Source: Haloprofundus halobius
GTDB lineage: Archaea > Halobacteriota > Halobacteria > Halobacteriales > Haloferacaceae
Direction: 5' to 3'
NCBI RefSeq assembly: GCF_020097835.1
Contig: NZ_CP083666.1
Location: 2,046,001-2,110,000 of the forward strand
DNA: 64,000 nucleotides
Below are positions 8,708 to 17,257 of this stretch, piece after piece (positions within the stretch are counted from its first letter, which is position 1; each line of letters starts with the position of its first letter). Below the pieces are notes generated by a model. It was not told the DNA's origin, ran no database searches, and saw nothing but the letters and a program-made list of their open reading frames with translations. Made by a program: the position numbers and the translations under genes.

Positions 8708-8941
8708 TTACGTACTCACTTTCCACGTCGTCCCCGAGGAGTACCCCCACTTTTCGACTTTCACGTCGAAGTCGCCGTCGAGAATCGCGGTCATGTTCGC
8801 GCCGACCTCCTTGGCGCTCAGCCCGAGTTCTTCGGCGATGAGGCGGGATTTGAAGTACGTCTGCGTCGCGGCGTTCGTCCGGAGATACCGGAGGATCAGT
8901 TGCTGTTTGTCACTGAGCTCGGTGGCCGTGGTAACGCTCAT
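8708..8941 (-). CDS. Small haloarchaeal winged-helix protein (DUF7123-like)
   Basis: This 77-residue protein has a helix-turn-helix pattern: Lys-Gln-Gln-Leu-Ile-Leu-Arg-Tyr-Leu-Arg, then Phe-Lys-Ser-Arg-Leu-Ile-Ala-Glu-Glu-Leu-Gly-Leu-Ser-Ala-Lys-Glu-Val-Gly. A short beta-wing (Lys-Trp-Gly-Tyr-Ser-Ser-Gly-Thr-Thr-Trp) ends the chain. This fits a conserved haloarchaeal family of lone wHTH proteins, probably DNA-binding. The family name is from memory and not certain. Targets are unknown. Confidence 0.7.
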   Translation of the reverse strand: MSVTTATELSDKQQLILRYLRTNAATQTYFKSRLIAEELGLSAKEVGANMTAILDGDFDVKVEKWGYSSGTTWKVST

Positions 8942-9282
8942 ATCTCTGCCGTAGTGACTGCCACTAATATGGGATTTGGTACGAGAGGTTAACCCCGCTG
9001 AGTCGGGCGATTTCCCGTAGTGATTCGACCGGCATTCGAGAACTGAGACGCCTCCTGGTACGATGGGCTAATACTAAATATTTTGTGACTGTATGCTCTT
9101 ACTTACGGTCCGGTAAGGTGGTATTTACATCCGTTGATTCGAGGTAACGTCGGATTACGCGGGTAAAACCGGGATTTTTCGCCGCCCGGACCCGACGAGT
9201 GAACGAAACGACGGCTCCTTTGCAATTCCACGTATCTTGAGAGTCAGAAGCTTCTTAGCCATCGTCGGCGCATGGGTGAACA
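8942..9282. other. AT-rich intergenic region upstream of aglD
   Basis: This is a stretch of 341 bases without a convincing gene. Bases 9060-9140 are clearly richer in A and T than the surroundings. It must hold the promoters of aglD (plus strand) and of the small wHTH gene (minus strand). CTTCTTA at about 9250 is a possible TATA box about 30 bases before the aglD ATG. I see no strong inverted repeat or tRNA-like fold. Confidence 0.4.
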
Positions 9283-11124
9283 ATGGACCGCCCGGTCGAG
9301 GTCAGCGTCGTCCTTCCTGCGTATAACGAAGAACATACGATAGAGGAGACGGTGCGGACCACGCTTGAGACGCTTGCAGCGTTCCTCCCACGAGACGCAG
9401 TCGAGGTCATCGTCGCGGAGGACGGGTGCGACGACCGCACACCAGAGATCGCAGATCAGTTGGCCGCCGAAGATAGTCGAGTCCGGCACTTCCACTCCGA
9501 GAAACGACTCGGGCGCGGCGGCGCGCTCGAACGCGCGTTCGAGGCCGCGAACGGAGAGACGCTCGTCTACTTCGACACCGACCTCGCGACGGATATGCGC
9601 CACCTGAAGCAACTTGTCGAACGCGTCCGCTCGGACGGATACGACGTCGCCACGGGTTCGCGGTGGATGCCGGATAACGTCGCCGACCGACCCGCGAAAC
9701 GCGGCGTCCCGAGTCGCGCGTACAACGGACTGGTTCGGCTGTTCCTTCGGTCGAAACTCCGTGACCACCAGTGCGGCTTCAAAGCGCTGAGCCGCGACGC
9801 GTTCTACCAACTCAAAGACGACATCCGGGACGACCACTGGTTCTGGGACACCGAACTGTTGGTCCGCGCCCAGCGCGAGGGACTCCGAGTCGCCGAGTTC
9901 TCCGTCGACTGGGAGCCGAAGGGCGACACCAAGGTCGACCTCGTCCGCGACATCTTCGGGATGGGGAGCCAGATCGGTCGCACCTGGTGGGAACTGTCGG
10001 TTCGACCGCGAATCGACCGCCGCGTCACGATGGCCGCGGGCGTCGCGCTCACGCTGGTCGCGCTGGCGCTCATGACCGTCTATCTCGACCCGCAGGAGGT
10101 GCTTCGGGTGATGGGCGAGGCCGACCCGGCGCTCGTACTGCTCGCCGCCGTCGTCTACCTCGTCTCCTGGCCGATCCGCGGGCTTCGCTACCGCGACATC
10201 CTCGCCGAACTCGGATTCCGCGAGCGGACCGGATTCCTGACGGGGGCCATCTTCATCAGTCAGACCGGCAACCTCGTGTTCCCCGCCCGCGCGGGCGACG
10301 CGGTTCGCGCCTACGTCGTGAAGGCCCGACGGGGCATCCCGTACCCCTCCGGCTTCGCGTCGCTGGCTGCCGAGCGCGTGTTCGACCTGCTCACCATCAC
10401 CGTTCTCGCCGGGACGGTACTCCTGGGTCTCGTCGCGACAGGGAACACGACCGCTCTCGTCGAGGGTCTGAGCGGCAGCGGGAGCAGTCAAGTCGGTGCC
10501 GAGAGCAGACAGGCCGGTCGCACGGCGGCGATGGTCGCTACCGGAGTCGGCCTCGCGGCGATACTCGCTGTCGCAGGAATCGTCGCCAGCGCCCGGTCGG
10601 ACCGCAACCTCGTCCGGAAGACGCTCGGCCGGTTCTCCTCGGACTCCTACGCCGACTACATCGCCGGCATCGTCGAGCAGTTCGTCGTCGACCTGCAACG
10701 GACCGCGGGTCGACGCGACGCGTTCGCCCGCGTCGCCGTCAGCAGCCTCGCCATCTGGGCGCTCGACGTCGTGACCGCGATTCTCGTGCTCGTCGCGCTC
10801 GGCGCGAACGCCGAGATGTCGGTCGTGACGCTCGTGGCGGTAAGCTTCTTCGCCGTCAGCGTCGGCAACCTCGCGAAAGTGCTCCCGCTGTCGCCCGGCG
10901 GCATCGGCCTCTACGAGGGCGCGTTCACCATCCTCGTGGTCGCGCTCAGCCCCGTCTCGGCGACCGTCGCCGTCGGTGCGGCGATTCTCGACCACGCGGT
11001 GAAGAACGTCGTCACAGTCCTCGGCGGCGTCGCGTCGATGCTGTCGCTCAACGTCTCGCTCACTCAAGCGGTCGAGGAGAGCGCCAGTGCGCGCGAACAG
11101 GCCGACCCCGTCGAATCGGACTGA
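9283..11124 (+). CDS. aglD: AglD-type dolichol-phosphate sugar transferase with flippase-like membrane domain
   Basis: The protein has 613 residues. Residues 1-230 form a GT2 glycosyltransferase with Val-Val-Leu-Pro-Ala-Tyr-Asn-Glu near residue 9, an Asp-Thr-Asp-Leu-Ala-Thr-Asp metal/nucleotide-sugar motif near residue 100, and a Cys-Gly-Phe-Lys-Ala-Leu motif. Residues 245-595 are a multi-helix LPG-synthase/UPF0104 domain with a Pro-Ala-Arg-Ala-Gly-Asp motif and Pro-Gly-Gly-Ile-Gly. This domain order and length match Haloferax AglD, which charges dolichol phosphate with the last sugar of the S-layer N-glycan. No other agl genes lie in the window, as is also the case for the separately encoded Haloferax gene. 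The glycan itself is not known. Confidence 0.85.
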   Translation: MDRPVEVSVVLPAYNEEHTIEETVRTTLETLAAFLPRDAVEVIVAEDGCDDRTPEIADQLAAEDSRVRHFHSEKRLGRGGALERAFEAANGETLVYFDTDLATDMRHLKQLVERVRSDGYDVATGSRWMPDNVADRPAKRGVPSRAYNGLVRLFLRSKLRDHQCGFKALSRDAFYQLKDDIRDDHWFWDTELLVRAQREGLRVAEFSVDWEPKGDTKVDLVRDIFGMGSQIGRTWWELSVRPRIDRRVTMAAGVALTLVALALMTVYLDPQEVLRVMGEADPALVLLAAVVYLVSWPIRGLRYRDILAELGFRERTGFLTGAIFISQTGNLVFPARAGDAVRAYVVKARRGIPYPSGFASLAAERVFDLLTITVLAGTVLLGLVATGNTTALVEGLSGSGSSQVGAESRQAGRTAAMVATGVGLAAILAVAGIVASARSDRNLVRKTLGRFSSDSYADYIAGIVEQFVVDLQRTAGRRDAFARVAVSSLAIWALDVVTAILVLVALGANAEMSVVTLVAVSFFAVSVGNLAKVLPLSPGGIGLYEGAFTILVVALSPVSATVAVGAAILDHAVKNVVTVLGGVASMLSLNVSLTQAVEESASAREQADPVESD

Positions 11125-11137
11125 CGCGAAACATCGC

Positions 11138-11644
11138 TCAGTAGAGTTCCGAGACGAACGGACCGAGCGCGCCCGCGACGGCGGTCGAAAGCGCCGTCTC
11201 GCGGTCGATTCGTCCACCCGTCAGCACGCCCGCCGCCCCTTCTCCGCTCGCGATACCCGTCGTGTCGAGTACGTCGTCCATCACCGGACCGAGTTCCTCG
11301 CCGCCGCGGATTCGGGCGGCGATTCTCGACGGGAGGCGAACGCTCGGTCCCGACCCGCGGCCGACCCGGACGCCGTCGGTGACTGCCGCCCACATCACCA
11401 GATACAGGTCCTCGGCCCCGTCGAACGACGCGACGCCGCCCTCCAAGCCGACGGCGTAGTCGTACTCGCCGGCATCGAGGGCGTGCCACGCCCGCGTCTC
11501 CGCGCCGGCGATGGTCTTGGCGTGGCCCCGCGGTTGCTCGGAGACGCCCGATGAGACGGCGACTGCTTCGACTGTCGCGTCCCTCGCGACGGCTTCGACG
11601 GCGGCTCTCTTGACTGGGTTCTCGCTTCCGACGGCGATTCGCAT
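11138..11644 (-). CDS. Inosine/xanthosine triphosphatase (YjjX family)
   Basis: The protein has 168 residues and begins Met-Arg-Ile-Ala-Val-Gly-Ser-Glu-Asn-Pro-Val-Lys-Arg-Ala-Ala-Val, the phosphate-loop start of the DUF84/YjjX fold. It also has Gly-Leu-Glu-Gly-Gly near residue 68, with the expected acidic metal ligands. The family hydrolyses deaminated purine nucleotides (ITP, XTP) and so protects nucleic acids from damaged bases. It converges with aglD with only 13 bases between the stops. The length is normal for the family. Confidence 0.85.
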   Translation of the reverse strand: MRIAVGSENPVKRAAVEAVARDATVEAVAVSSGVSEQPRGHAKTIAGAETRAWHALDAGEYDYAVGLEGGVASFDGAEDLYLVMWAAVTDGVRVGRGSGPSVRLPSRIAARIRGGEELGPVMDDVLDTTGIASGEGAAGVLTGGRIDRETALSTAVAGALGPFVSELY

Positions 11645-11716
11645 ACCTCCGACTGTCGACGGAAGGTTATCGACCTATCGTAACAGATGAATGAACGAAG
11701 GGATGTACTGTCAACA

Positions 11717-12457
11717 TCAGTAGAGTATCTTCGACAGCGTCTCGACACCCTCGACGAGTCGCGGACTCGGCTGGTTCAAAAGCGAGTCGTCGACGACGTG
11801 GACTTCCGGGTCGACCGCCCACCCTCGCTCCGCGACGACGTCTGGGTCGACTCGGTCGCCACGGCCGCAGATGTGGAGAATCGCGTAGTCTGGGTCGGCG
11901 GAGACGACGGTCTCCTCGTCGATTTCGTGGGACCGCTCGCCCGAGGCGACGAACGGATACCTGCCGCCCGCGGCGACGACGGCGTCGGGGACCCAGTTTC
12001 CGGCGGCCATCGGTGGGTCGGACCACTCCTCGCAGTAGACGACGGGACGCGGTTCGCCGTCGACGCGCTCGGAGACGGCGTCGAGGCGCGCCTCCGCGTC
12101 GGCGCGGAGCGCCTCGCCCGCCTCCGGACGGTCGACCGCCTCACCGATGGCGACGAACGAGTCGAGCACGTCCGAGAGCGTCGCGGGTTCGACGTGGTGG
12201 ACGCGATAGCCTCGGTTTCTGAGTTCGTCGCGAACGTCGCGCTGGAGCGCGTCGCTCGTGCAGACCAACTCGGGGTCGAGTTCGGCGAGGCGGTCGTAAT
12301 TGGGGTTGAGCCATCCGCCGACCGAGGGGACGTCGGCGTCGCAGTGGACCGTCGCCCCGAGGAGGTCGTCGGTCGCTCCCATCGCGTCGAGCGTCGCCGT
12401 CGCGCTCGGCGCCAGCGACACCACGCCGGGTTGACGCCGAGAGTCGGTCGCATCCAT
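11717..12457 (-). CDS. BtuF-like cobalamin-binding protein without signal peptide
   Basis: This 246-residue periplasmic-binding-protein fold has Val-Ser-Leu-Ala-Pro-Ser-Ala-Thr near the start, Pro-Asn-Tyr-Asp-Arg-Leu-Ala-Glu-Leu-Asp-Pro-Glu-Leu-Val at about residues 51-65, and a Glu-Glu-Trp-Ser-Asp-Pro-Pro motif. These match cobalamin/siderophore binders of the BtuF type. The start at 12457 follows the family N-terminus. The frame stays open upstream, but that part shows no signal peptide or lipobox. The protein as read would therefore be cytoplasmic, unlike a normal ABC-importer binding protein. No BtuC or BtuD gene is nearby, so a B12 role is by family resemblance only. Confidence 0.75.
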   Translation of the reverse strand: MDATDSRRQPGVVSLAPSATATLDAMGATDDLLGATVHCDADVPSVGGWLNPNYDRLAELDPELVCTSDALQRDVRDELRNRGYRVHHVEPATLSDVLDSFVAIGEAVDRPEAGEALRADAEARLDAVSERVDGEPRPVVYCEEWSDPPMAAGNWVPDAVVAAGGRYPFVASGERSHEIDEETVVSADPDYAILHICGRGDRVDPDVVAERGWAVDPEVHVVDDSLLNQPSPRLVEGVETLSKILY

Positions 12458-12582
12458 ATCTCGGGGTCGGTGCCGCGGAGTATAACGGCTGCCCCGATCG
12501 AGACTATTTGAACGTTGTGATATTCCGTTACAAATAGCTGTTTGAGCCGTCGAATCGGCGCTAACTGCGCCCGACACCAAAC

Positions 12583-12592
12583 CATTTATGTA
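12583..12592 (+). promoter_or_regulatory. Likely TATA box for the TFB gene
   Basis: CATTTATGTA stands in the divergent region between the cobalamin-binding protein gene and the TFB gene. Transcription from it would start near 12610 and give a leader of about 70 bases. That would be unusual for haloarchaea but plausible for a regulated general factor. Confidence 0.4.
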
Positions 12593-12684
12593 ACACACTA
12601 CCCTGCAACGGGTAAGGACCGCTCTGGACGCTCGGCCCACGTTCTTTGGCCCGTCTCGACCCCGGAGCTAGCCGTCTCACACCT

Positions 12685-13650
12685 ATGAGCGAACGGACGT
12701 ACACCCGACGACCCGACGAACAGGAGCGAGAAACACCCGAGAACGACGAGTCCGTGCAGTGCCCGGAGTGCGGCGGGCACGTCGTCACCGACACCGAGCA
12801 CGGCGAGACGCTCTGTGAGGACTGCGGCCTCGTCGTCAGCGAGGACTCCGTCGACCGCGGTCCCGAGTGGCGCGCGTTCGACGCCCGCGAGAAAGACCAG
12901 AAGTCCCGCGTCGGCGCGCCGACGACGAACACGATGCACGATAAGGGACTGTCGACGAACATCGACTGGCGGAACAAGGACGCCTACGGCAACTCGCTCG
13001 GGTCTCGACAGCGCCAGAAGATGCAGCGGCTCCGCAAGTGGAACGAGCGCTTTCGGACCCGCGACTCCAAGGAACGCAACCTGAAGCAGGCGCTCGGCGA
13101 GATCGACCGCATGGCGTCGGCGCTCGGCCTGCCGAAGAACGTCCGCGAGACCGCCTCGGTCATCTACCGTCGCGCGCTCGGCGAGGACCTGCTGCCCGGC
13201 CGCTCCATCGAGGGCGTCGCCACCGCCTGCGTCTACGCCGCCGCGCGGATGGCCGGCGTCCCCCGCAGCCTCGACGAGATCGCCGACGTCTCGCGTATCG
13301 AGAAGAGCGAGGTCGCCCGGACGTACCGCTACGTCGTCCGCGAGTTGAAACTCGAAGTGAAACCGGCCGACCCCGAGCAGTACGTCCCCCGGTTCGCCTC
13401 CTCGCTCGACCTCTCGGAGGAAGCCGAACACCGCGCTCGCCAGTTGCTCAAAAACGCCAAGGAGAAGGGCGTCCACTCGGGGAAGTCGCCGGTTGGCCTC
13501 GCCGCCGCCGCCGTCTACGCCGCCGCGCTGCTGACGAACGAGAAGACGACGCAGGCCGCCGTCTCCGACGTCGCCGACATCAGCGAAGTCACCATCCGCA
13601 ACCGCTACCACGAACTGCTCGAAGCCGAAGAAGGCGTCGGCGTCGCCTAA
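12685..13650 (+). CDS. tfb: Transcription initiation factor TFB
   Basis: The protein has 321 residues. An N-terminal zinc ribbon (Cys-Pro-Glu-Cys ... Cys-Glu-Asp-Cys-Gly, about residues 25-46) is followed by the B-finger/linker region (about 55-110) and two cyclin-like repeats (about 125-215 and 220-315, each with a Tyr-Ala-Ala-Ala pattern). TFB binds TBP-TATA complexes and recruits RNA polymerase. Haloarchaea carry several TFB paralogues with different promoter preferences; which one this is cannot be read from sequence alone. I chose the ATG at 12685 because the open frame before it does not match TFB. Confidence 0.96.
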   Translation: MSERTYTRRPDEQERETPENDESVQCPECGGHVVTDTEHGETLCEDCGLVVSEDSVDRGPEWRAFDAREKDQKSRVGAPTTNTMHDKGLSTNIDWRNKDAYGNSLGSRQRQKMQRLRKWNERFRTRDSKERNLKQALGEIDRMASALGLPKNVRETASVIYRRALGEDLLPGRSIEGVATACVYAAARMAGVPRSLDEIADVSRIEKSEVARTYRYVVRELKLEVKPADPEQYVPRFASSLDLSEEAEHRARQLLKNAKEKGVHSGKSPVGLAAAAVYAAALLTNEKTTQAAVSDVADISEVTIRNRYHELLEAEEGVGVA

Positions 13651-13668
13651 CGCGGTTTTCTCGTTCGA

Positions 13669-15198
13669 TTAGTCGCGCCAGTACGTCCGCGTCAGGAGGA
13701 CGAGCACGGGGATGACCTCAATGCGGCCGACCCACATCAGGAGAATCATCACGAGTTTCGTCGTCGCCGGGAACTCCACGTAACTGCCGAACGGCCCCGC
13801 GAGGCCGAACCCGGGGCCGATGTTGAGAAACGTCGCGGCGCTCGCGCCGAGCGCCTCCAGTTCGGTGAGCGAGAGGCCGATGCGGGCGGCGTCGACGATG
13901 ATGAACACCGTCGCGCAGGCGAAGATGACGAGGTTCAACATCGTGTAGGCGTACATCTGGCGGATGCTGTCCTCGTCGACGACGCCGCCGTCGAGTCGGA
14001 CGGGGCGAACCGCGCTCGGGTGAACGGCCATAAAGATGTCCCGACGGAGCGACTTCACGATGACGAGCCACCGGAGCAGTTTTATCGAACAGGTCGTACT
14101 GCCGACCATCCCGCCGAAGAACATGCAGAGAAAGAGCACGTTCTTCGCCGACGGCGACCAGAGGTCGAAGTTCACGCTCGCGTACCCCGTCGTCGTCAGG
14201 ATGGAGACGACCTGGAACGTCGCGTGCCGAAGCGTCTCCTCTAGCGAGTACTGCTGGTGCGGTTGGACGAAGAGGAGTCCTGCAACGAGTAGTGAGAGGA
14301 ACGCGACGAGGCCGACGTAGACGCGGAACTCCTCGCTTCTGAGCGGCGCGTCGTACTTTCCTCGCGTGACGCGGTAGATGATGACGAAGTTCGTCGCGCC
14401 GACGAACATCACGGGAATGTACGCCCACTGGACGGCCGGCGAGAACGCCGCGATGCTGTCGGCGCGCGGCGAGAAGCCGCTCGTCGAGATGCTCGTGAAC
14501 GCGTGGTTTACCGCGTCGAAAAGCGTCATCTCGGGAGCGAACCCCGTGAGGTGGAGCGCGTACACTCCGGCGACGGCCGCCACGGTCAGCCCGAGATAGA
14601 GTGTACCGAGCAGGCGAGCGGTCCCCTCGATGCGCGGCGTCAGTTTTCGGATGCTCGTCGTCGCCGTCTCCGTCTCCATCAACTGCGCGCCGCCGACCGA
14701 CAGTTCCGAGAGGACGGCGACGGCGAGAACGAGGATGGAGAGCCCGCCGAGCCACTGGATGAGCGATCGCCACAGCATGATGGGACGGGAGTGGGCGTCG
14801 AAGTCGACGATGACCGTCGCGCCGGTCGTCGTCGTGCCGCTCATGCTCTCGAACAGCGCGTTCACCGGGTCGGCGATGACGCCGTTTCCGGCGAGGACGA
14901 ACGGAATCGCGCCGACGACCGGGAGGACGAGCCACGTCAGCGCGACGATGAGATACCCTTCGCGTTGCCCCGGTTCGGTGTCGGGGCCGCTCCGTTCGAG
15001 GAGGGCGCCGCCGACGACGACGAGCGCGAACGTGACGGCGAACGGGACGACGTCGACGCCCTCGTACAGCGCGAACAGCAGCGGGACCGCGAGCGGGACG
15101 GAGAGATACTTCGTGATCGTCCCGATGAGCGCGGCGCTCCCGCGCACGTCGACGCGGAGTTTCGAGAGTCCGAGTCCGAAGTGCGACGAACGAGACAC
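13669..15198 (-). CDS. trkH: TrkH-family potassium uptake channel subunit
   Basis: This membrane protein has 509 residues from the GTG at 15198 and about ten or more helices. All four pore-loop filters are visible: Thr-Thr-Thr-Thr-Gly-Ala-Thr, Ser-Thr-Ser-Gly-Phe-Ser, Thr-Thr-Thr-Gly-Tyr-Ala, and Asn-Ile-Gly-Pro-Gly-Phe-Gly. Gly-Ser-Thr-Thr-Cys-Ser-Ile-Lys forms the intramembrane gate loop. It carries K+ into the cell, central to the salt-in strategy. A TrkA gating subunit would be needed, but no trkA gene is adjacent. The start is uncertain: another GTG at 15294 would add 32 residues unlike the family. It diverges from the methyltransferase gene. Confidence 0.92.
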   Translation of the reverse strand: MSRSSHFGLGLSKLRVDVRGSAALIGTITKYLSVPLAVPLLFALYEGVDVVPFAVTFALVVVGGALLERSGPDTEPGQREGYLIVALTWLVLPVVGAIPFVLAGNGVIADPVNALFESMSGTTTTGATVIVDFDAHSRPIMLWRSLIQWLGGLSILVLAVAVLSELSVGGAQLMETETATTSIRKLTPRIEGTARLLGTLYLGLTVAAVAGVYALHLTGFAPEMTLFDAVNHAFTSISTSGFSPRADSIAAFSPAVQWAYIPVMFVGATNFVIIYRVTRGKYDAPLRSEEFRVYVGLVAFLSLLVAGLLFVQPHQQYSLEETLRHATFQVVSILTTTGYASVNFDLWSPSAKNVLFLCMFFGGMVGSTTCSIKLLRWLVIVKSLRRDIFMAVHPSAVRPVRLDGGVVDEDSIRQMYAYTMLNLVIFACATVFIIVDAARIGLSLTELEALGASAATFLNIGPGFGLAGPFGSYVEFPATTKLVMILLMWVGRIEVIPVLVLLTRTYWRD

Positions 15199-15293
15199 GT
15201 GTTCGAGAGAGTCCCGCGTTCCTATCAGTACACCGGTTGAACCCGCCCGACGCCGCGGGGTCGGAGTGCACCGACTGCGACGGACCCAAAACA

Positions 15294-15303
15294 CTACATA
15301 ACA
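15294..15303 (+). promoter_or_regulatory. TATA-like element of the methyltransferase gene
   Basis: ACTACATAAC ends 19 bases before the GTG at 15323, with its centre near -25. This suits a leaderless transcript that begins at the GTG. Bases 15199-15322 also carry the divergent trkH promoter. Confidence 0.4.
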
Positions 15304-15322
15304 ATACGCTCACAGGTACGGT

Positions 15323-16375
15323 GTGCAGACCGAACACGTCCATCGACTCGGCGACGCTGCGGAGATGGACACCCTCGAGTCGGAGTCGGTCGAACTGATC
15401 GTCACCTCGCCGCCGTATCCGATGATCTCGCTGTGGGACGACCTCTTTTCGGCGCGGGACCCCGCGGTGGGGAAGGCGTTGGCATCGGGCGACGTCGACG
15501 CCGCCTTCGAGGCGATGCACGCCCAACTCGACGCCGTCTGGGACGAAGTGGTTCGCGTGCTCGCGCCCGGCGGCGTCGTCTGCGTCAACGTCGGCGACGC
15601 GACGCGGTCGGTCGACGGGGAGTTCCGGCAGTTCCCGAACCACGCGCGGGTGATATCGGCGCTTCGAGAGCGGGGGCTTCGATCGCTGCCCGACATCCTG
15701 TGGCGGAAGCCGACGAACCGCCTGACGAAGTTCATGGGGTCGGGGACGCTGCCGCCGAGCGCGTACGTCACGCTCGAACACGAGTACGTCCTCGTCTTCA
15801 GGAAGGGCGGCCCCCGGAAGTTCGAGGCGGGGGACGACCGACGCTACGAGAGCGCGTTCTTCTGGGAGGAGCGAAACGAGTGGTTCTCCGACCTCTGGAC
15901 GCTCACCGGTACCGACCAGACGCTCGCCGCGCCGAGCGACCGTCGCGAGCGCTCGGGCGCGTTCCCGCTGGAGTTGCCGCTCCGCCTCGTCCGGATGTAC
16001 TCGGTGTACGGCGACACCGTGTTGGACCCGTTCACCGGGACGGGGACGACGACGGTGGCGGCGATGCTCTCGGGCCGCAGTTCGGTCGGATACGAACTCG
16101 ACGCGACGGTGCTCGACGCGTTCGACTCCCGGATAGAGGGGCTGCCGAGAGAGTCCCGACAGCGGGTCAGAGAGCGACTCGCGCGCCACGAGTCGTTTGT
16201 CGCGGAGGGCGGCGTGGAGGCGACACACCGAGCCGTCAACTACGAGTTCCCTGTCGTCACGAAGCAGGAACGGCGTCTGCGCCTGTACGCCGTCACGAGC
16301 GTCGAGCACGTCGACCGAACCGAGACCGAACGCCGGTACGTCGCTGCCCACGAACCGGTCGCCGCCGACGACTGA
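15323..16375 (+). CDS. Orphan N4-cytosine DNA methyltransferase, CTAG type (Zim-like)
   Basis: The protein has 350 residues. The catalytic motif IV, Thr-Ser-Pro-Pro-Tyr-Pro-Met (about residue 30), comes before the SAM motif I, Asp-Pro-Phe-Thr-Gly-Thr-Gly-Thr (about residue 235). This is the beta-class order, and the (S/T)PPY form with Thr-Ser in front is usual for N4-cytosine enzymes. No restriction endonuclease gene is next to it. Haloarchaea share a conserved orphan m4C methyltransferase of this kind (Haloferax Zim) that modifies CTAG. The assignment to CTAG is by family knowledge. The sequence itself shows only the class and the scarcity of CTAG. It starts at GTG and lies 47 bases before aroD. 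Confidence 0.8.
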   Translation: MQTEHVHRLGDAAEMDTLESESVELIVTSPPYPMISLWDDLFSARDPAVGKALASGDVDAAFEAMHAQLDAVWDEVVRVLAPGGVVCVNVGDATRSVDGEFRQFPNHARVISALRERGLRSLPDILWRKPTNRLTKFMGSGTLPPSAYVTLEHEYVLVFRKGGPRKFEAGDDRRYESAFFWEERNEWFSDLWTLTGTDQTLAAPSDRRERSGAFPLELPLRLVRMYSVYGDTVLDPFTGTGTTTVAAMLSGRSSVGYELDATVLDAFDSRIEGLPRESRQRVRERLARHESFVAEGGVEATHRAVNYEFPVVTKQERRLRLYAVTSVEHVDRTETERRYVAAHEPVAADD

Positions 16376-16389
16376 CCCCCACAACTGAA

Positions 16390-16400
16390 CCCTTTTTCAG
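16390..16400 (+). terminator. T-run after the methyltransferase gene
   Basis: CCCTTTTTCAG follows the TGA of the methyltransferase gene by about 15 bases and precedes the aroD ATG. It could be a terminator T-run. Alternatively, it could be a TATA-like element for aroD at about -30. Confidence 0.3.
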
Positions 16401-16422
16401 TCTCCGCGACGGGAGTGTGCGC

Positions 16423-17103
16423 ATGGAGTTCGACTCGTTCGTGTTGGCGGCCAGTACGGCCGACTTGGAGGAGGCGACGGCGGCGACGGAGCACGCCGAC
16501 GCCGCCGAGTTCCGGATGGACCTCGCGTCGGACCCGCTCGAAGCGCTCGACGACTACGACGGCGAACTGCCGCTTCTCGTGACGAACCGCGCCGACTGGG
16601 AGGGCGGGGAGGCCGACGACGACGGCCGCCTGACGACGTTGGAGGCGACGTTCGACCACGACGCCGTCGTCGCCGTCGACATCGAACTCGCAGCGCTCAG
16701 TCCGCACGGCCCGGACGTCCCCAGCGCCGTCGCACTTCGGACGGAAGCACGCGAGTGGGACCTCTCCGTCGTCGCGTCGGTCCACGATTTCGATCGGACG
16801 CCGTCGGTGGGGGAACTCAGGGGATTGCTCTCGGCCGCGTCGGAGGCCGGCGACGTAGGGAAACTGGCGGTGACTGCGGCGAACCGGTCGGACACGCTCG
16901 CGCTGCTCTCGGCGACGCACGAGGCGACGGCCGCCGGTCGTCGGGTCGCGACGATGGCGATGGGTGAACCGGGACGACACACGCGCGCCGTCGCTCCGCT
17001 CTACGGGTCGAAAATCGGGTACGCGCCACCGAACGCCGCCGACGCGACCGCACCGGGCCAGTACGATTTGGAGACGCTCTCGACACTTATCGAGAAGCTG
17101 TGA
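16423..17103 (+). CDS. aroD: 3-dehydroquinate dehydratase, type I
   Basis: This 226-residue TIM-barrel enzyme turns 3-dehydroquinate into 3-dehydroshikimate in aromatic amino acid synthesis. Glu-Phe-Arg-Met-Asp-Leu near residue 30 supplies the substrate-binding Glu-Arg pair. Ser-Val-His-Asp-Phe near residue 120 supplies the catalytic His, and Gly-Lys-Leu-Ala-Val near residue 149 supplies the Schiff-base Lys. The ATG at 16423 gives the family N-terminus. It is probably cotranscribed with nothing downstream, since an AT-rich promoter region follows. Confidence 0.92.
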   Translation: MEFDSFVLAASTADLEEATAATEHADAAEFRMDLASDPLEALDDYDGELPLLVTNRADWEGGEADDDGRLTTLEATFDHDAVVAVDIELAALSPHGPDVPSAVALRTEAREWDLSVVASVHDFDRTPSVGELRGLLSAASEAGDVGKLAVTAANRSDTLALLSATHEATAAGRRVATMAMGEPGRHTRAVAPLYGSKIGYAPPNAADATAPGQYDLETLSTLIEKL

Positions 17104-17225
17104 GTTTTGGGCGGCGTTCGAGGGCCGTGTGCGCGTCCAAAAACGCCGTTCGCGCCGTAATTGCCAGAGATTCATCGGTATCTGGATATCTCTTCTCTGC
17201 CGGAAATTCGCCGCAGAACCCACGA

Positions 17226-17232
17226 ATTTATA
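17226..17232 (+). promoter_or_regulatory. TATA box of the zinc-ribbon membrane protein gene
   Basis: ATTTATA lies 26-32 bases before the ATG at 17258. This spacing decides the start: an earlier in-frame ATG at 17237 would be upstream of the expected transcription start. Confidence 0.6.
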
Positions 17233-17257
17233 CGGTATGGCTCTGGACGTTGGGGAC

